Shown piece by piece: positions 61,714 through 64,000 of a DNA stretch of 64,000 bases (position 1 is its first letter; each line of letters begins with the position of its first letter). The stretch comes from Nannocystis bainbridge. Its GTDB lineage: Bacteria > Myxococcota_A > Polyangia > Nannocystales > Nannocystaceae. The notes under the pieces were generated by a model. It was given only the letters and a program-made list of their open reading frames with translations, was not told the DNA's origin and did not search any database. The stretch covers positions 930,001-994,000 of the forward strand of contig NZ_JAQNDL010000003.1 of NCBI RefSeq assembly GCF_028368995.1, written 5' to 3'. The position numbers and the translations under genes were made by a program.

Positions 61714-62995
61714 TCAGGACAAGCCGCCGGGCATCGCCCGCTTCGGCGCCGGCGCGGCCCTGCTGCTCAGCCTGCTCGGCATCGGCGTCGGCGCCTACCT
61801 CACCGTCCTCAAGTTTCGCATGACCTTCACCCCGTGCGCGTCGACCAAGGGCGCCTGCGCGATCGGTGGCATGTCCTGCGAGGACGCGCTGCAGAGCAGT
61901 TGGTCGACCCTGTTCGGCCTGCCGATCTCGCTGTGGGGCTCGGCCTTCTACATGGTCGTCGCGGTGATCGCCGGCGGCCTGTTCCTCCGCTCCGATTTCC
62001 TGCGCGGCGCGGCCCGCCCGCTGCTGCTCGGCCTGGCCCTGTTCGACATCGCCATCAGCGCCGTTTACGGCAGCTACGCCTTCTTGATCCTCAAGGCGCC
62101 CTGCCCCTACTGCCTGTCGCTCTACGTCATCAGCGCCTTACTGCTGATGAGCGCCCTGTTCACCGTCCACGGCGCCCCGCGCGGCCTGTGGAAGCGGCTG
62201 ACCACGCGGCGCCAGGCCGACCTGCTCGACGCCGTGTTCATCGCCGGCGTCGTGTTCGTCGTCGGCCTCGGCGTGCAGTCGCTCGGCTTCCAGGCCACCC
62301 GTCGGTTCGTCGACGCCAACACCGGCTGTGTCGCCCCGACCACCGCCCTCCCGGCCACCGTGATCGTCACCGGCGCCGCCGAGCCCAAGGTCGGCATCGC
62401 CCTGTTCCTCGACCTCAGCTGCCCGCACTGCTCGAACGAGTTCCGCAACGTCGGCCGGGCCGTGCGCAGCAAGGAGCTCGACGTACCGACGCGGGTCTAC
62501 GTGTTCCACACCCCGCGCGCCGCCTGCGACACCGACGCCTTCCCGGCCGGCTACCCCAAGCACCACCCTGACGCCTTCAACGGCGGCGCCTGCCTCGCGG
62601 CCAAGGCCGCCGAGTGCGTCGAGAAGCTGCGGCCCGGCGCCGGCTTCGACATGATCGCCGGCCTGTTCGCCCTCCAGGCCGATCCGGACCCGAGCGGCGG
62701 CCCCTTGTTCAGCCCCGAGCGGGTCGCCAACAAGGCCGTCGACATCGGCCTCGAGATCGACCCTGACGACCGGGACAACGAGCTGTTCCAGTGCATCAAC
62801 AACGACAAGGACGGGCCGACGCGGATCACCGCGCACCAGAAGTACGCCGTCGAGCAGGACTACAAGGTCCCGACCGGCTACGTGTTCCCGATCGAGAACG
62901 GCGCCCCGCGCCTCGACACCGTCAACCACCTGCAGTCCGACTACACCGCCCGCGCGATCATCAACATCGTGCGCGGCATGGTGAAGACGCCCTGA
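61697..62995 (+). CDS. VKOR-DsbA-like fusion, disulfide-forming membrane protein
   Basis: 432 residues. N-terminal vitamin K epoxide reductase domain, four to five helices (about 15-180), with loop Cys (TPCASTKGACAIGGMSCEDA) and the quinone-side CPYC (136-139). A further helix follows, then a thioredoxin/DsbA-like periplasmic domain with CPHC (242-245; LFLDLSCPHCSNEF). Such fusions oxidise substrate Cys pairs and pass electrons to quinone, replacing DsbA/DsbB. It lies 13 bases after the kinase and 15 bases before a Cys-rich OmpA-like protein, a plausible client. The long C-terminal part has an acidic loop (DPDDRDNE). The start codon lies in a repeat unit. Confidence 0.9.
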   Translation: MSSTTSQDKPPGIARFGAGAALLLSLLGIGVGAYLTVLKFRMTFTPCASTKGACAIGGMSCEDALQSSWSTLFGLPISLWGSAFYMVVAVIAGGLFLRSDFLRGAARPLLLGLALFDIAISAVYGSYAFLILKAPCPYCLSLYVISALLLMSALFTVHGAPRGLWKRLTTRRQADLLDAVFIAGVVFVVGLGVQSLGFQATRRFVDANTGCVAPTTALPATVIVTGAAEPKVGIALFLDLSCPHCSNEFRNVGRAVRSKELDVPTRVYVFHTPRAACDTDAFPAGYPKHHPDAFNGGACLAAKAAECVEKLRPGAGFDMIAGLFALQADPDPSGGPLFSPERVANKAVDIGLEIDPDDRDNELFQCINNDKDGPTRITAHQKYAVEQDYKVPTGYVFPIENGAPRLDTVNHLQSDYTARAIINIVRGMVKTP

Positions 62996-63010
62996 CCCGA
63001 GCTGGCACGC

Positions 63011-64000
63011 ATGGCCTCCGAGTTCGACACGACGACCAAGCTCCTGCTGGTGCTGACCGGCTTCATGGCCCTCATGGTGCTGCTCATCGCCTACGTGGCG
63101 CTGTTCCGCACCGAGGACCCGCTGCTGGCCCAGGCCGCCGGTGAACAGGGCGCACCGACCGTCAACGCGCCCGCGACCGACTGCGACGCCAGCACGCCCG
63201 AGGGCAGCGCCAAGTGCCCGCCCGGGCAGTACTGCATGGGTGACAAGTGCGCCGCGATCGACGACCTCGCCATCTGCGGCGAGGGCGACAGCTGCCGCGA
63301 CTGCGACTGCGAGATGCCGCTCGTGTGCCACCAGATGCGCTGCCAGGACCCGAGCAAGCTCGAGCGGGCCCCGCTCGAGTGCGCCCGCAACGAGGAGCTG
63401 GCCAAGGCCGTCCGCAACCTGCAGAACAAGTGTGCCAGCCGCGACAAGAGCCTCGGCGACCTGGTCTCGACCCGCTCGTGCACCCCGTCGGACTGGGAGC
63501 AGCTGGCGATCGACGACCCGCAGTTCGACCTGATCCTCGCCGCCTTCCCTGGCCGCTTCTCGGTCCACTACCCGACCGGCCTGCCGAAGAAGGGCACCAA
63601 CTGGCCGACCAAGACGGTGCGCGACCACTACAAGACCCAGATCCGCCGCTTCAAGGACGAGCTGACCCGGGCCAAGCAGGTGTTCGTGATCGGCCGCGCC
63701 TCGCCCGACGGCGACCGCCAGCAGAACCACGACCTCGCCGTGCGGCGCATGGACATGGTCACCCAGATCCTCGGCGAGGTCGTCAACGAGGGCCTGGCCG
63801 AGACCGATCGCAAGCAGATCCCGATCCAGCCGTTCGCCATGCGCGACGCCAAGCCGCTCAACCCCGAGCGGTTCAAGAAGAGCTACCTCGACGTCGAGGA
63901 CAAGCCCGCCAACAAGACCCCGTCGCCGGTGGTCGCCTGGGACGACACCAACCAGAAGCGCATGCAGAGCCTCCTCGACGGCGCCATCGACCTCAAGGAC
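63011..64000 (+). CDS. OmpA-like membrane-anchored protein, C-terminus cut by window edge
   Basis: 330 residues present, open to the right edge. MASEFDTTTKLLLVLTGFMA begins a single membrane anchor (about 11-33). Next comes a Cys-rich, EGF-like section (KCPPGQYCMGDKCAAI, CGEGDSCRDCDCEMPLVCHQ) and then, from about residue 180, an OmpA/MotB-like peptidoglycan-binding fold. In that fold KQVFVIGRASPDGDRQQNHD and LAVRRMDMVTQIL match the conserved N-x-x-L-x-x-R-R helix. It probably ties the inner membrane to the wall. Its disulfides could be made by the VKOR-DsbA protein encoded 15 bases upstream. Confidence 0.82.
   Translation, partial: MASEFDTTTKLLLVLTGFMALMVLLIAYVALFRTEDPLLAQAAGEQGAPTVNAPATDCDASTPEGSAKCPPGQYCMGDKCAAIDDLAICGEGDSCRDCDCEMPLVCHQMRCQDPSKLERAPLECARNEELAKAVRNLQNKCASRDKSLGDLVSTRSCTPSDWEQLAIDDPQFDLILAAFPGRFSVHYPTGLPKKGTNWPTKTVRDHYKTQIRRFKDELTRAKQVFVIGRASPDGDRQQNHDLAVRRMDMVTQILGEVVNEGLAETDRKQIPIQPFAMRDAKPLNPERFKKSYLDVEDKPANKTPSPVVAWDDTNQKRMQSLLDGAIDLKD

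Overview
The window is very GC-rich DNA from a large-genome myxobacterium, most probably of the Nannocystis/Plesiocystis type (Nannocystineae). The grounds are gene content and style: three Ser/Thr protein kinases, two PP2C phosphatases and an FHA-sigma54 activator; many secreted lipoproteins whose lipobox Cys is followed by long Thr/Ser-rich linkers; Cys-rich lipoproteins; DUF4215-like CGDG...CDDGN modules; and GTG starts. The species is an inference. There are about 57 genes, no tRNA or rRNA, and no intact mobile element.

Layout. 1-4.5 kb: start of glycyl-tRNA synthetase, an ABC exporter, a Thr-linker lipoprotein, and an unlisted 47-residue membrane peptide gene. 4.6-7.9 kb: kinase, FHA-sigma54 activator and PP2C. 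8.2-14.2 kb: a lipoprotein, then ppiD-like / large repeat-bearing protein / GNAT on the minus strand. 14.4-20.5 kb: the elongasome operon mreB-mreC-mreD-pbp2-rodA. 20.6-30.7 kb: a frameshifted lipoprotein gene, secreted and Cys-rich proteins, a YtcJ-like amidohydrolase, CrcB fluoride channel, FG-GAP protein, ceramidase-like lipoprotein and a second PP2C. 30.8-34 kb: DUF3311 / sodium-solute symporter / FGE-like lipoprotein. 34-41 kb: peroxiredoxin, MBL-fold lipoprotein, SEC-C protein, degenerate GGDEF protein, and a tryptophan 2,3-dioxygenase with an FAD amine oxidase. 41-47 kb: an orphan FHIPEP (FlhA/SctV) gene, a DUF1554-like lipoprotein and two divergent fatty-acid desaturases. 47-54 kb: a lipocalin-like protein, an ECF sigma factor with a membrane TPR partner, and an Mla lipid-transport operon with two permeases. 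54-64 kb: an SGNH hydrolase, a lipoprotein, a large kinase, a VKOR-DsbA fusion and an OmpA-like protein cut by the right edge.

The strongest unexplained signal is a dispersed DNA family built on the 10-bp palindrome GGACATGTCC repeated with a strict 14-bp period (GGACATGTCC plus four variable bases). It forms arrays of two to nine units, mostly just after stop codons (for example 24207-24327, 30695-30759, 47105-47190, 50869-50930), and it also lies inside reading frames without breaking them (the FHIPEP gene, the large 839-residue protein, a sigma-factor partner, a kinase linker, even mreB). About 25 loci occur in 64 kb. Neighbouring units can pair into hairpins, so some arrays may act as terminators or RNA-stabilising elements; their presence in coding DNA suggests a spreading or selected highly iterated palindrome.

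A second window-wide pattern concerns promoters. A TAnnnT hexamer lies only 6-12 bases before many start codons (for example at 617, 2521, 5602, 5678, 8175, 14179, 21321, 26392, 33998, 34080, 35477, 41175, 43224, 44349, 46134, 49370). If these are -10 boxes, the transcripts are leaderless or nearly so. The pattern was used to choose several start codons.
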